A stretch of 26,947 nt of DNA from Bacteroidota bacterium (GTDB taxonomy: Bacteria > Bacteroidota > Ignavibacteria > Ignavibacteriales > Melioribacteraceae), in NCBI GenBank assembly GCA_023447335.1, contig JAEXOD010000018.1, forward strand, positions 1-26,947, written 5' to 3'. Position numbers and translations under genes: made by a program. The notes under the pieces are model-generated. The model was not told the DNA's origin. It saw nothing but the letters and a program-made list of their open reading frames with translations, and made no database searches. Of the stretch, positions 1 through 7,912 are shown one piece after another (the stretch's first letter is position 1; the number at the start of each line of letters is the position of its first letter).

Positions 1-195
1 TTCTTTCCTGATATTCCTCCTAAGGTATCAATAAATGAAGTAATTGAAATTGCAAAGGATTTTAGTACATCCAAGAGCGGTAAATTTATTAACGGTATTC
101 TTGATGCAATTCTCAACGAATTGAAAACTGACGGCAAGCTAAATAAATTTGGCAGGGGTTTAGTTGAAATTACATCCGCAAAAAAATCCAACTGA
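1..195 (+). CDS. nusB: Transcription antitermination factor NusB, C-terminal fragment
   Basis: This is the last 64 codons of an open frame that enters from the left edge and ends at a TGA (193-195). The visible part reads IPPKVSINEVIEIAKDFST followed by SKSGKFINGILDAI, which is the conserved C-terminal helix pair of NusB (usual form VPxkVaINEaVELAKkFs...sgkFVNGvLdki). NusB binds boxA RNA with NusE/S10 in the rRNA antitermination complex. The N-terminal RNA-binding half lies outside the window, so the start cannot be given. The 3' end overlaps the start of the following transporter gene by 32 bases, so the two are probably co-transcribed. Identification is from motif recognition; the family is a very common one and I am confident. 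Confidence 0.88.
   Translation, partial: FFPDIPPKVSINEVIEIAKDFSTSKSGKFINGILDAILNELKTDGKLNKFGRGLVEITSAKKSN
154..158 (+). promoter_or_regulatory. Ribosome binding site deciding the TTG start of the MFS gene
   Basis: AGGGG sits 5 bases upstream of TTG 164-166. No in-frame ATG or GTG occurs before the first membrane segment of the transporter, so this Shine-Dalgarno-like stretch is the main support for a TTG start inside nusB. Confidence 0.5.
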
Positions 196-1471
196 TCCTC
201 ATAGTTCTAAGTTCCAAATATTTGTTTGGACTCTTTTTGATTTTGCAAATACTTCTTATTCCATTGTTGTAGTAACATTTTTATTTGCAGTATATTTTAA
301 AAAAGAGATTGCCGGCGGAAAACCAATAGGAGATTTATATTGGAGTTTTGCAACCGGAATCTCAATGTTAATTACAGCAATAATTTCTCCTGTTTTAGGT
401 GCAATATCTGATTATTCGGCAGGCAAAAAAAGATTTTTACTCTTTTTTACTGCTATTTGTATAATTTCTACAGCCATGCTGTATTTTTTAGAACCCGGGA
501 TGATTTTTACTTCCATCTTGCTTTTTACTTTAGCAAATGTCGGTTTTGAATCAGGTTTAGTTTTTTACGATTCTTTCCTTCCGGAAATTACAACTCCAAA
601 AAACTACGGAAGAGTTAGCGGATATGGGTTTGCTATGGGCTATTTAGGTTCACTAGCTTCTTTATTGTTAGCATTTCCTTTTATACAGTCAAATCAAATT
701 AAAGAAACATTTCCATTATCAGCAGTATTCTTTCTTGTTTTTGCACTTCCATTGTTTTTATTCATTAAAGATAAGGATAAAAAAGAGGTCCCAAACTATA
801 ATTATTTCAAAATTGGTTTTTCTCGTGTTTTGGATACAATTAAACACCTTAAAAATTATAAAAATTTATCATTGTTCCTTTTATCCTTTTTCTTCTATAT
901 TGAAGGAGTAAACACTATAATTTACTTTTCAGGGAATTATGCAAGTACTACATTACATTTTGAATTAATTGAGTTAATTATATTTTTTATAATTGTTCAA
1001 ACTACAGCAATTTTCGGAAGCTTGTTATTTGGTATTTTAGCTGATTCTTTGGGGCAAAGGAAAACTTTAATGATTAGTTTATATATCTGGATATTTACAA
1101 TTATTCTTGCTTATTTAACAAGTTCAGAAAATGCATACATAATTAAATTGCTTGTCTATTATTTAAATTTACCGGCATTAACGATAGAAAAGTATGCGTT
1201 CTATCTGGTTGGGTTATTAGCAGGTAGCGTTATGGGAGCAACTCAATCAACAAGCCGTAGTTTTTTAAGTAAACTAATACCAATAGAACGGAAAACTGAA
1301 TTTTTTGGTTTCTTCTCATTTTTTGGAAAAAGTTCTGCAATTCTTGGACCAATAGTCTTTGGCTTAGTAAGTTTTTTAAGCAATGAGCAAAGATTTTCTA
1401 TATTATCAATCGGATTTTTCTTTATCATCGGCTTGTGTATTTTATTTTATGTTAAAGAAGATACAAACTAA
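164..1471 (+). CDS. MFS transporter, UMF1/Atg22-like family
   Basis: A 435-residue polytopic inner-membrane protein with about twelve hydrophobic segments. The first segment carries WTLFDFANTSYSIVVVTF, matching the UMF1/Atg22 signature (W-x-x-YDFANSaf). Further MFS features are the loop after TM2-3 (GAISDYSAGKKR) and the mid-protein repeat of it (GILADSLGQRK). The length fits bacterial UMF1 proteins. The bacterial members export unknown substrates; the yeast relatives release amino acids from the vacuole, so the substrate here cannot be named. The start is TTG at 164, within nusB, preceded by AGGGG; no ATG or GTG is available before TM1. The 3' end overlaps the convergent metalloprotease gene by 4 bases. 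Family assignment is fairly secure, substrate unknown. Confidence 0.8.
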   Translation: MKLHPQKNPTDPHSSKFQIFVWTLFDFANTSYSIVVVTFLFAVYFKKEIAGGKPIGDLYWSFATGISMLITAIISPVLGAISDYSAGKKRFLLFFTAICIISTAMLYFLEPGMIFTSILLFTLANVGFESGLVFYDSFLPEITTPKNYGRVSGYGFAMGYLGSLASLLLAFPFIQSNQIKETFPLSAVFFLVFALPLFLFIKDKDKKEVPNYNYFKIGFSRVLDTIKHLKNYKNLSLFLLSFFFYIEGVNTIIYFSGNYASTTLHFELIELIIFFIIVQTTAIFGSLLFGILADSLGQRKTLMISLYIWIFTIILAYLTSSENAYIIKLLVYYLNLPALTIEKYAFYLVGLLAGSVMGATQSTSRSFLSKLIPIERKTEFFGFFSFFGKSSAILGPIVFGLVSFLSNEQRFSILSIGFFFIIGLCILFYVKEDTN

Positions 1472-2184
1472 ATTATTTTTAAAAGTTTTTTCTTAACAAT
1501 AAAATAAATAACTATTGCTGAAATTATTAACCATAAAAACCCCCAGAAAAAAGGAGATAATCCCAAAGTTTCGCTTAATAATTGGGCGTCTGTTATTCTA
1601 AACTCACTAACAAAAATATCTTCTTTAATATCAGTTAATACATATAAACAGCTTATTAAACCGATTGATGAAAAAATGATTTTATTAATTTGAAATGATA
1701 AAAACCGAGGTAACAATATTAAGACTATTATAAAAAGCAGAGTGAATATTACACCGTTGACACCCGAGATATAATTTGCCGAGAAGTACAATAGTAATAA
1801 AGCTAAAAAAGTTGAGAAGTACTTTAGTTTGCTCTTCTCAAATGAAAACATAAATAATAATGCACCCCAAATTAATGAACCCAGATATCCCGCAAATGCT
1901 ATAAAAATATGATTACCACCATTAATACTACAAGATCCTCCTAAATGATAATTTATTTCAATTGATTCAACTTTTCCACCCGTTAAAATTGCAATTAATC
2001 CGTGACTAATTTCATGTAACAAGACTACAAATAGCTTAATAGGGTAAATTATTGCTGAATTCCAAAATAATATACTTAATAACACGATAATTGTTATTAA
2101 TATTTTGTCAAAGTAAGGTATTTTTGTTAAATTTATTCTTCGCAATATGAAAATAAAAAAATAATTATTTACAAAAATAAGCAA
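1468..2184 (-). CDS. M50B-like membrane zinc metalloprotease
   Basis: About 238 residues, mostly hydrophobic. Residues 57-62 read HEISHG, the HExxH zinc motif inside a membrane helix, followed by LTGGKVESIEI, GGSC and AFAGYLGSLIWGALL. This order (HExxH, tGG, GG, AGYLGS) is that of the peptidase M50B-like family, relatives of site-2 proteases, and a TDAQLL...FWGFLW stretch near the C-terminus also fits. The natural substrate of this family is generally not known. The start is uncertain: the open frame begins with TTG at 2184, only 9 bases from the divergent Yip1-like ATG and without a Shine-Dalgarno site; TTG at 2145 (residue 14) is an alternative and would leave room for a promoter. The gene stands alone on the minus strand, with its 3' end overlapping the MFS stop. 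Confidence 0.75.
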   Translation of the reverse strand: MLIFVNNYFFIFILRRINLTKIPYFDKILITIIVLLSILFWNSAIIYPIKLFVVLLHEISHGLIAILTGGKVESIEINYHLGGSCSINGGNHIFIAFAGYLGSLIWGALLFMFSFEKSKLKYFSTFLALLLLYFSANYISGVNGVIFTLLFIIVLILLPRFLSFQINKIIFSSIGLISCLYVLTDIKEDIFVSEFRITDAQLLSETLGLSPFFWGFLWLIISAIVIYFIVKKKLLKII

Positions 2185-2193
2185 AATAAGTGA

Positions 2194-2772
2194 ATGATGT
2201 TTAATATAATAAAAAGATTATTATTTAATCCCAGGAAAGGATTTGAAGATGTTTATCTAATTACAATATCTAAAGCAAATCTGCTCTTTTATATTCTTTT
2301 ACCTTTATCTTTTATCTCATCAATAATATCTGTAATTCGATTAAATCTAATTGGTATAAAATATAATTCAATCCATACCAGATTATCTTTAGAAGTTTCG
2401 ATTGTTTATGGGATCTTAGAGTTAATACTCTTAATATCAGGTACATATTTATCAATAATTCTTATAAATTCACTTATAAAATCTTTCAGATTCTTGTATC
2501 CTTCTGACTATACTTATAGATTAGTAATGTTTAGTATTATTCCTGCGTTTATAGGAGAATTGTTCTTTTTATATCCTAAATTTAGCTCATTAAGTATACT
2601 ATTGCAATTATATTCGTTTTATATGCTTTATCAAGGGCTTAAATGTTTTTATAAGGGAATGGGAGACAAAACTACAACAGTATTTTTATTGATAATATTA
2701 ATTTTATTGTTTATTTTCACAATTGTTTTTGGTATATTGAATACTATTATAGTAAACGTTTTGAAGGTGTAA
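2194..2772 (+). CDS. Yip1-domain-like integral membrane protein
   Basis: 192 residues with five predicted membrane segments. The N-terminal stretch RLLFNPRKGFEDVY before the first helix is the usual opening of bacterial Yip1-family proteins (lf.Pkk.w..i), and the remaining layout, five closely spaced helices ending in a short tail, agrees. In eukaryotes Yip1 proteins act in vesicle traffic; the role of the bacterial members is unknown. ATG 2194 and ATG 2197 are both possible starts. The stop is followed after 2 bases by the response-regulator ATG, so the pair forms a small operon. A function linked to signalling or to the envelope is only suggested by that neighbour. Confidence 0.6.
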   Translation: MMFNIIKRLLFNPRKGFEDVYLITISKANLLFYILLPLSFISSIISVIRLNLIGIKYNSIHTRLSLEVSIVYGILELILLISGTYLSIILINSLIKSFRFLYPSDYTYRLVMFSIIPAFIGELFFLYPKFSSLSILLQLYSFYMLYQGLKCFYKGMGDKTTTVFLLIILILLFIFTIVFGILNTIIVNVLKV

Positions 2773-2774
2773 TT

Positions 2775-3206
2775 ATGATAAAAGTAATAGTTATTGATGA
2801 TGATAATACAGTTTTAATATTTATGAGAAGAATACTTCAAAAAATATTCGATTTTGAAGTAGTTGAAGCTCATGACGGATTAGAAGCATTAGCGTTAATG
2901 GAGAAAGAAAATCCTAAAATTGCCTTTTTAGATATTACTATGCCAAATATGGATGGTTATCAATTTTTACAAGAAATTCGCAAGAGAGAAGAATATAAAG
3001 ATTTTCCGGTGATTGTAATAACTGCTGCAAATGACAGAACTATATTATCGAAATTCTTAAAATTAGGAATAGATGACTACTTATTAAAACCTATGGTTTA
3101 TGACGAAGCAAGATTTAGATTAAGAAAATCTTTAGCACCGATTTTGGCAAAGTTTAAGAAAGAGATAGAAGTAAATAGATTAAAAGAATACGGAAGCGGT
3201 AATTAA
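2775..3206 (+). CDS. Single-domain response regulator (CheY-like receiver)
   Basis: 143 residues, essentially one receiver domain (about 3-120) with a short charged helical tail and no DNA-binding or enzymatic output domain. The acidic pocket is D8-D9-D10, the phospho-acceptor is D53 in AFLDITMP, the switch threonine is T83 (VITAAND) and the conserved lysine is K105 (LLKPM), so it should be phosphorylatable. A Shine-Dalgarno-like AAGGTG lies 5 bases before the ATG, inside the end of the Yip1-like gene. No histidine kinase is adjacent; the nearest in the window is at 12.5-14.3 kb and has no receiver beside it, so a pairing is possible but unproven. The output is presumably by protein-protein contact. 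Confidence 0.88.
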   Translation: MIKVIVIDDDNTVLIFMRRILQKIFDFEVVEAHDGLEALALMEKENPKIAFLDITMPNMDGYQFLQEIRKREEYKDFPVIVITAANDRTILSKFLKLGIDDYLLKPMVYDEARFRLRKSLAPILAKFKKEIEVNRLKEYGSGN

Positions 3207-3217
3207 ATATTTTATTA

Positions 3218-3248
3218 TTGAAAATATCATTTCTTTATTGTATTTTTG
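3218..3248 (+). promoter_or_regulatory. Bacteroidota-type promoter for tRNA-Gly
   Basis: TTG at 3218-3220 and TATTTTTG at 3241-3248, separated by 20 bases, match the Bacteroidota housekeeping promoter (-33 TTG, -7 TAnnTTTG). Transcription would start near 3254, a few bases before the mature tRNA 5' end at 3261. The -7 match is exact, though in AT-rich DNA chance matches occur. Confidence 0.55.
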
Positions 3249-3260
3249 TAGTCTAAATTT

Positions 3261-3333
3261 GCGAGCGTAACTCAGTTGGTAGAGTGTCAGCTTCCCAAGC
3301 TGAATGTCGCGGGTTCGAATCCCGTCGCTCGCT
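3261..3333 (+). tRNA. tRNA-Gly (anticodon CCC)
   Basis: A complete 73-base cloverleaf. The acceptor stem GCGAGCG (3261-3267) pairs with CGCTCGC (3326-3332), with discriminator T3333. The D-arm is closed by ACTC/GAGT. The anticodon stem TCAGC/GCTGA encloses the loop TTCCCAA, giving anticodon CCC, which reads GGG glycine. The T-arm GCGGG-TTCGAAT-CCCGT has one G-T closing pair. CCA is not encoded. It lies between a response regulator and a convergent methyltransferase gene that ends 19 bases downstream. Confidence 0.95.
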
Positions 3334-3352
3334 CTTGTAATTTATATCCAAA

Positions 3353-4051
3353 TCATTTTATTGCATATCCATAAGAAATATACTTATACTTATCATTTGT
3401 AATTCTATTGAGTATAAGATCATCCATATAAGATAAATAATTCCTTAATTTTTCATTAGTTCCAAAAACTGCTATTACGCCTGTTGTTTTTAATTCAAAT
3501 TTAGAAAAATCTCCGAGTAACTGGCTTAATTCGTTAGGAGTTACATATCTCCAGTAGTCACTCCAATTAGTAAATCTTTTTCTAAGGAACATATGTATTG
3601 GTGAAGCAGCTAAATTTTCAGCAAAAATTAATACGCCACCCGGCTTTAAAGCTTTATATATTTGACTAATAGTAGTTCTAATATTATCCAAATTATCATT
3701 TCTTCCGATACCACCCAAAATTGATTTGAATGCAATAACATCGAAATGATTTTCATACGGGATATCGAGCGCATTAATTACTTCATATGATATAAATGTA
3801 TTAACATTATGTTTATCATGTAACGGTTTTGCGGTAAGTTCACAATCAATGTAATCTGAACATATTGTATTAATACCCTTCAATGCCAAATACAAACTTA
3901 AACCTCCTCGTTTTGACCCTAATTCTAATCCTTTTTGCTTATTTGAAAAATCAATTTTGTTTTCCCAAAAATATACAGCTTTACTCCAAGAATTTATATC
4001 CCATAAAACAATATCGTTAACAAGTTCTTCAGTTAGTGGTTTTTTGTCCAT
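3353..4051 (-). CDS. Class I SAM-dependent methyltransferase
   Basis: 232 residues starting at ATG 4051. Motif I is GLELGSKRGGLSLYLA (about 41-56), the glycine-rich SAM loop, followed by an acidic motif II (TICSDY). VIAFKSILGGIG fits motif IV, and LKPGGVLIFAENLA fits the beta5 region of Methyltransf_11/25 enzymes. The C-terminal part (WRYVTPNELSQLLGDF) resembles the end of methyltransferases acting on small molecules or glycans, but the substrate cannot be deduced. It is a lone minus-strand gene beside tRNA-Gly and divergent from the serine ammonia-lyase. The fold is confident; the reaction is known only as methyl transfer from SAM. Confidence 0.8.
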   Translation of the reverse strand: MDKKPLTEELVNDIVLWDINSWSKAVYFWENKIDFSNKQKGLELGSKRGGLSLYLALKGINTICSDYIDCELTAKPLHDKHNVNTFISYEVINALDIPYENHFDVIAFKSILGGIGRNDNLDNIRTTISQIYKALKPGGVLIFAENLAASPIHMFLRKRFTNWSDYWRYVTPNELSQLLGDFSKFELKTTGVIAVFGTNEKLRNYLSYMDDLILNRITNDKYKYISYGYAIK

Positions 4052-4133
4052 AATTACAAAATAATGTTAAAATTAAAAGAAAATTTAACTAAAAAATCTA
4101 TCATAACGAAATAAATACTAAAAATATTAAGTG

Positions 4134-4164
4134 TTTGAAATTATTTAATTATTTATTACTTTAA
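4134..4164 (+). promoter_or_regulatory. Candidate promoter of the serine ammonia-lyase gene
   Basis: TTTG at 4134-4137 is followed after 19 bases by TACTTTAA (4157-4164), a partial match to the -33/-7 pair of Bacteroidota promoters; the final TTTG of the -7 element is not matched. It lies 20 bases upstream of the ATG in an otherwise featureless AT-rich gap (4052-4183). Weak support. Confidence 0.3.
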
Positions 4165-4183
4165 TAAAACAAATTTACGAGAT

Positions 4184-5371
4184 ATGGAATCAATAAAAGA
4201 AATATTTAGAATTGGTAATGGTCCAAGTAGTAGCCATACAATGGGTCCTAAAAAGGCTGCAACTTTATTTTATAGTTCAAATAAGTGCGCTGAAAAATAT
4301 CGTATAACACTTTATGGAAGTTTAGCTGCAACCGGAAAGGGGCACTTAACTGATGTTGCAGTTAAGACTGTTTTTAATAATAATATTGAAATAGTTTGGA
4401 AACCGGAAGAGTTTTTGCCTAAACATCCTAACGGGATGAAGTTTGAAGCTTTTTCGAATAACGAAATTATTAATAACTGGACAGTATATAGTGTGGGAGG
4501 AGGTAAAATTACAGATTTTTCTAATTCTTATGATGAATATCATCCTTATACACTAAACAGTATGAAAGATATTTTGAACTGGATTAAAAATAATTCAAAT
4601 AGTTTTTGGGAATATGTAGAATTTGCGGAAGGTAAAGAGATATATTCATATTTATCCGAAGTATGGGGAAAGATGAAACAATCCATTCTGAACGGAATAA
4701 ACAATGAAGGAACTTTACCCGGAGGCTTAAATGTAAAAAGAAAAGCCGGTTCGTATTTTGTAAAAGCCAAAAATTATACAGGATCATTGAAAGAAAAGAC
4801 TTTATTGTTTTCTTATGCTTTAGGAGTTGCCGAAGAAAATGCCGGGGGTGGTGAAATTGTAACAGCACCTACTTGTGGAAGCTGCGGTGTTTTACCGGCA
4901 GTTTTGTATAGGATGCAAGAAAGCTTTGACTTTTCTGATGAAAAAATTCTAAGAGCAATAGCCACTGCAGGTTTAATCGGTAATTTAGTAAAATCAAATG
5001 CGTCAATATCCGGAGCCGAAGTAGGTTGTCAAGGTGAAATAGGGACTGCATGTGCAATGGCAAGCGCAGCAGTTACTCAATTATTGGGAGGAACTCCGTA
5101 TCAAATAGAGTATGCGGCTGAAATGGGAATTGAACATCATCTCGGACTTACTTGTGATCCAATTAACGGTTTAGTCCAAATACCATGTATCGAAAGGAAT
5201 GCATTTGCGGCTGAACGAGCATTTAATACTGCAACATTTTCTCTTCTTTCTGACGGAAGACATATAGTTTCATTCGATAAAATAATGCAAGCCATGAAAC
5301 AGACAGGTAATGATTTACCGCATATTTATAAAGAAACCGGAGAAGGCGGTTTAGCTGCCTTATGGGATTAA
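4184..5371 (+). CDS. sdaA: L-serine ammonia-lyase, single-chain iron-sulfur type
   Basis: 395 residues. It deaminates L-serine to pyruvate and ammonia using a [4Fe-4S] cluster instead of PLP. The N-terminal beta domain carries IGNGPSSSHTMGP (about 10-22) and the C-terminal alpha domain holds the catalytic core. Cysteines C282 (GCQGEIG), C324 (LTCDP) and C335 (IPCIERN) have the 42- and 11-residue spacings that I recall for the cluster ligands of the characterised type 2 enzymes. The protein ends in YKETGEGGLAALWD and has no terminal cysteine, whereas E. coli and Legionella enzymes end with a Cys that folds into the active site. The cytosolic enzyme should be oxygen-sensitive, consistent with an anaerobic lifestyle. 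ATG 4184 is the natural start; the lipoprotein gene follows after 15 bases. Confidence 0.93.
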   Translation: MESIKEIFRIGNGPSSSHTMGPKKAATLFYSSNKCAEKYRITLYGSLAATGKGHLTDVAVKTVFNNNIEIVWKPEEFLPKHPNGMKFEAFSNNEIINNWTVYSVGGGKITDFSNSYDEYHPYTLNSMKDILNWIKNNSNSFWEYVEFAEGKEIYSYLSEVWGKMKQSILNGINNEGTLPGGLNVKRKAGSYFVKAKNYTGSLKEKTLLFSYALGVAEENAGGGEIVTAPTCGSCGVLPAVLYRMQESFDFSDEKILRAIATAGLIGNLVKSNASISGAEVGCQGEIGTACAMASAAVTQLLGGTPYQIEYAAEMGIEHHLGLTCDPINGLVQIPCIERNAFAAERAFNTATFSLLSDGRHIVSFDKIMQAMKQTGNDLPHIYKETGEGGLAALWD

Positions 5372-5386
5372 ACAAATGGTGATTAT

Positions 5387-5836
5387 ATGAAAATTAATAA
5401 ATTGTCTGCTTTTTTATTTTTTATTTTTTTGTTGCTCTTACTTTCTTGCAGTAAAAATCTCGAAGAATCTGCAAAAAAAATGAAGGAATCAATTATTCTT
5501 GAAGGCATTTGGCAATATACATATTACGAAGATAAAGATACTGTGATAACAAATATTGAAGTGTTACCCTTTATGAAATTTGAAGGAAGTACTTTTGTTG
5601 TTTCGAAAAATGAAAAGATAGTTCAGAGAGGGACATATAAAGTTTCAATTGGGAAAAATAACAATAAAATGAATATTAAAATAATTAGCGGCGAGAATTC
5701 CGGGAAAATATTTAATGCAATTTATAAAACTACCGGAGATAGTTTATTAACAATTAATTATGGAATTGGTTCATATCCTTCGGAATTAAATTCATTAGTC
5801 GACGGCTATATTATTAAATTAGAAAAAATTAAATAA
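5387..5836 (+). CDS. Small lipoprotein of unknown function
   Basis: 149 residues. A hydrophobic signal sequence ends in a lipobox, LLSC with C21 as the lipidated cysteine. The mature part starts with a charged helix and then has several predicted beta strands with a GIWQYTYY opening and repeated T/G-rich turns, giving a small beta-barrel or lipocalin-like impression; this is an impression only. It begins 15 bases after the serine ammonia-lyase stop and is probably co-transcribed. I do not recognise a family. Its stop codon directly abuts the stop of the convergent zinc-ribbon gene. Confidence 0.7.
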   Translation: MKINKLSAFLFFIFLLLLLSCSKNLEESAKKMKESIILEGIWQYTYYEDKDTVITNIEVLPFMKFEGSTFVVSKNEKIVQRGTYKVSIGKNNNKMNIKIISGENSGKIFNAIYKTTGDSLLTINYGIGSYPSELNSLVDGYIIKLEKIK

Positions 5837-6445
5837 TCATATTTCTGTAATTTCATCGTTTTTTTGCATTGCTAATTTAATCAGTTTATCAACTATTCGT
5901 TTTTCGTTTTCTGAAGCAGAAATTCTAAATTTATTAAATAACTCTATTGACTTATCGAATTGTTTAAGATTTCTATATATTTCAGCAATAGTAAACAAAT
6001 TATTTTCAAATCCGTAATTGCGATAATATAAATCTAATATTAGCCAAAGGTTTTGATTTGATATATACAAAACTTTGTTAGTAATTTCATTAGACATAGT
6101 ATGATTAAATAAAAACCTTATCTGTTGTCTAATATACAACTCATCATTTGGTGATAATGTTGGATTTACTTCCAAATATTCAATATAATCAAAAACTGTC
6201 ATTTGAGGTGCATCTGAAGTCTTGGAGAATATATTCTCATCAGAGTAAATATTTTCATCTTTAAGCCAAAAGAATTGATCACAAATGCCACATTTCGTTA
6301 ACTTCTGTACATTTGGATACATAGGAGCTAAAATAAATCCGTCAGAATAATAAATTGCCCCAATTGTATTACCAGATATAAAACTTATATAATTGTAAAG
6401 TTCATTACAATTTGGACATTTGAATGTAACCGGTTTTATAATCAA
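5837..6445 (-). CDS. Zinc-ribbon protein with helical C-terminal half, function unknown
   Basis: 202 residues. The N-terminal part has two CxxC knuckles, C10/C13 (CPNC) and C52/C55 (CGIC), 38 residues apart, making a probable zinc ribbon. The C-terminal half (about 95-195) is helical, and a stretch near its end (AEIYRNLKQFDKSIELFNKF) looks like a TPR unit. The start is TTG at 6445, preceded by AGG at 6 bases; no ATG lies upstream in frame before fmt. It begins 7 bases after fmt, as the last gene of a minus-strand operon with def and fmt. No enzymatic motif is visible. A role in protein-protein contacts is plausible from TPR and zinc-ribbon architecture, nothing more specific. Confidence 0.65.
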   Translation of the reverse strand: MIIKPVTFKCPNCNELYNYISFISGNTIGAIYYSDGFILAPMYPNVQKLTKCGICDQFFWLKDENIYSDENIFSKTSDAPQMTVFDYIEYLEVNPTLSPNDELYIRQQIRFLFNHTMSNEITNKVLYISNQNLWLILDLYYRNYGFENNLFTIAEIYRNLKQFDKSIELFNKFRISASENEKRIVDKLIKLAMQKNDEITEI

Positions 6446-6452
6446 TTAAAGC

Positions 6453-7352
6453 CTAAAACTTATATCCTCTTAAAAACTCTTCTGCGGTCATTCTTTTTCG
6501 CCCTTCCGGCTGAATTTCAAGAATTTGTAAAACTGAATTTTTACAACCTAAGAAGATTTCTTTTTTTGTTGTTTTAATTTCACCCAAATCAATAGATTCA
6601 GATCTGCTGACTTTGGTTTTATAAATTTTATATGCTTTATTATTAAATACTAAAATAGCTCCCGGAATGGGTGATAATCCCCTTACTTTGTTATGTAAAG
6701 AAGTTGCATCATTTTTAAAATCTAAAAAACAGGTCTCTTTAATTATTTTTGGAGCAGGGGAGGCAATGCTATCTTCTTGTTTGGTTGTTGTCAAGTTTCC
6801 ATCTTCAATACGATCAAGAGTTCGAAGAATTAAATCTGCACCAAATAAACTCATTTTATCATGAAGAGTTCCGAAATCGTCATCTTCGTTTATGTCGACA
6901 TCTTGTTTTAGGATAATATTCCCAGTATCAACTGTTTCTTTGAGAAAAAAAGTCGTCAAACCTGTTACTTTATCACCGTTTATTAATGACCATTGGATAG
7001 GGGCTGCGCCTCTATATTTTGGAAGCAAAGATCCATGTAAATTAAAAGATCCATATTTAGGAATAGTATATACTTCTTTTGGTAGAATTTTAAAAGCAAC
7101 AACAACAAATATATCCGGATTTAAGGATTTTAATTCCTCAACAAAGGAAGGATCTTTAAACTTTTCCGGTTGTAGGAATTTAATTCCTTTTTCTAAAGCA
7201 AAAGCTTTAACAGGTGAATAAGCAATTTTTTTCCCTCTACCTTGTTCTTTATCAGTGTTCGTAACCACTGCAAGTAAATTATGATGGCTATTTAAAATTG
7301 CCTCAATAGAAGGTATTGCAAAATCCGGTGTAGCAAAAAATACTATATTCAT
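6453..7352 (-). CDS. fmt: Methionyl-tRNA formyltransferase
   Basis: 299 residues; transfers formyl from 10-formyl-THF to Met-tRNAfMet. The N-terminal formyltransferase domain shows the opening MNIVFFATPDFAIPS, the loop LHGSLLPKYRGAAPIQW with the catalytic histidine, and ETVDTGNI with the catalytic aspartate. The C-terminal domain (about 200-299), which binds the tRNA acceptor, contains VRGLSPIPGAILVF. The length is slightly below the usual 305-315. ATG at 7352 overlaps the def stop codon by one base (TAATG), so translation is coupled to def, the usual partner that later removes the formyl group. Confidence 0.95.
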   Translation of the reverse strand: MNIVFFATPDFAIPSIEAILNSHHNLLAVVTNTDKEQGRGKKIAYSPVKAFALEKGIKFLQPEKFKDPSFVEELKSLNPDIFVVVAFKILPKEVYTIPKYGSFNLHGSLLPKYRGAAPIQWSLINGDKVTGLTTFFLKETVDTGNIILKQDVDINEDDDFGTLHDKMSLFGADLILRTLDRIEDGNLTTTKQEDSIASPAPKIIKETCFLDFKNDATSLHNKVRGLSPIPGAILVFNNKAYKIYKTKVSRSESIDLGEIKTTKKEIFLGCKNSVLQILEIQPEGRKRMTAEEFLRGYKF

Positions 7353-7897
7353 TAAATCTCCGTAACAGGATAATCAACATCAATATTTCTTTTCTTTATA
7401 TTTAATAAATCACCTTTCAATTTCTTCCGAATAAACGGATCAACTCTATCGGCAATTACTTTTCCTATTAAATGGTCAAATTCATGTTGAATAACTCTTG
7501 CTAAAAAATCATCCGTTTCTATTTTTTGAATATTCTCGTTAATATCAAGATATTCAATTGTAATCGCTTCGGGTCTAATTACTTCAGCTCTAATGAAAGG
7601 TAAGCTTAAGCAACCTTCGTCATGCGGAATTAAAGTTTCAGACCTATAAATAATTTTGGGATTGATAAAAGCTAAAGGTTTTGTTTTCTCATATCCTTCA
7701 ATAGGTCTTAAATCAATTACAAAAATCGATTTATCGATATTAACTTGATTACTTGCTAATCCTACTCCGTCTGCATTGTGCATTGTATCAAACATATCTT
7801 CAACTATCTTGATTATTTTATCATCGATTTTAGAAATATCTTTTGATTTCTCTCTAAGTATTTTATCCCCGTATAAGGTGATAGGTAAAATAGCCAT
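7352..7897 (-). CDS. def: Peptide deformylase
   Basis: 181 residues; removes the N-formyl group from nascent proteins using a bound metal (Fe2+ in most bacteria). All three family motifs are present: GVGLASNQ (44-51; usually GxGLAAxQ), EGCLS with metal ligand C96, and HEFDH with H138, E139 and H142. A GGAG ribosome site lies a few bases before ATG 7897. The gene follows the membrane protein by 15 bases and overlaps fmt by one base, so def-fmt sits in the middle of a five-gene minus-strand operon. The A-to-S change in motif 1 is a mild variation and should not affect activity. Confidence 0.95.
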   Translation of the reverse strand: MAILPITLYGDKILREKSKDISKIDDKIIKIVEDMFDTMHNADGVGLASNQVNIDKSIFVIDLRPIEGYEKTKPLAFINPKIIYRSETLIPHDEGCLSLPFIRAEVIRPEAITIEYLDINENIQKIETDDFLARVIQHEFDHLIGKVIADRVDPFIRKKLKGDLLNIKKRNIDVDYPVTEI

Positions 7898-7912
7898 TTT
7901 AACTCCAAAAAA

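Noticed and set aside
3261..3333. tRNA-Gly as an integration (attachment) site for a mobile element
   Set aside because: No second copy of the tRNA 3' end is seen in the window and no integrase or transposase gene lies nearby; the flanking methyltransferase has base composition like its neighbours.
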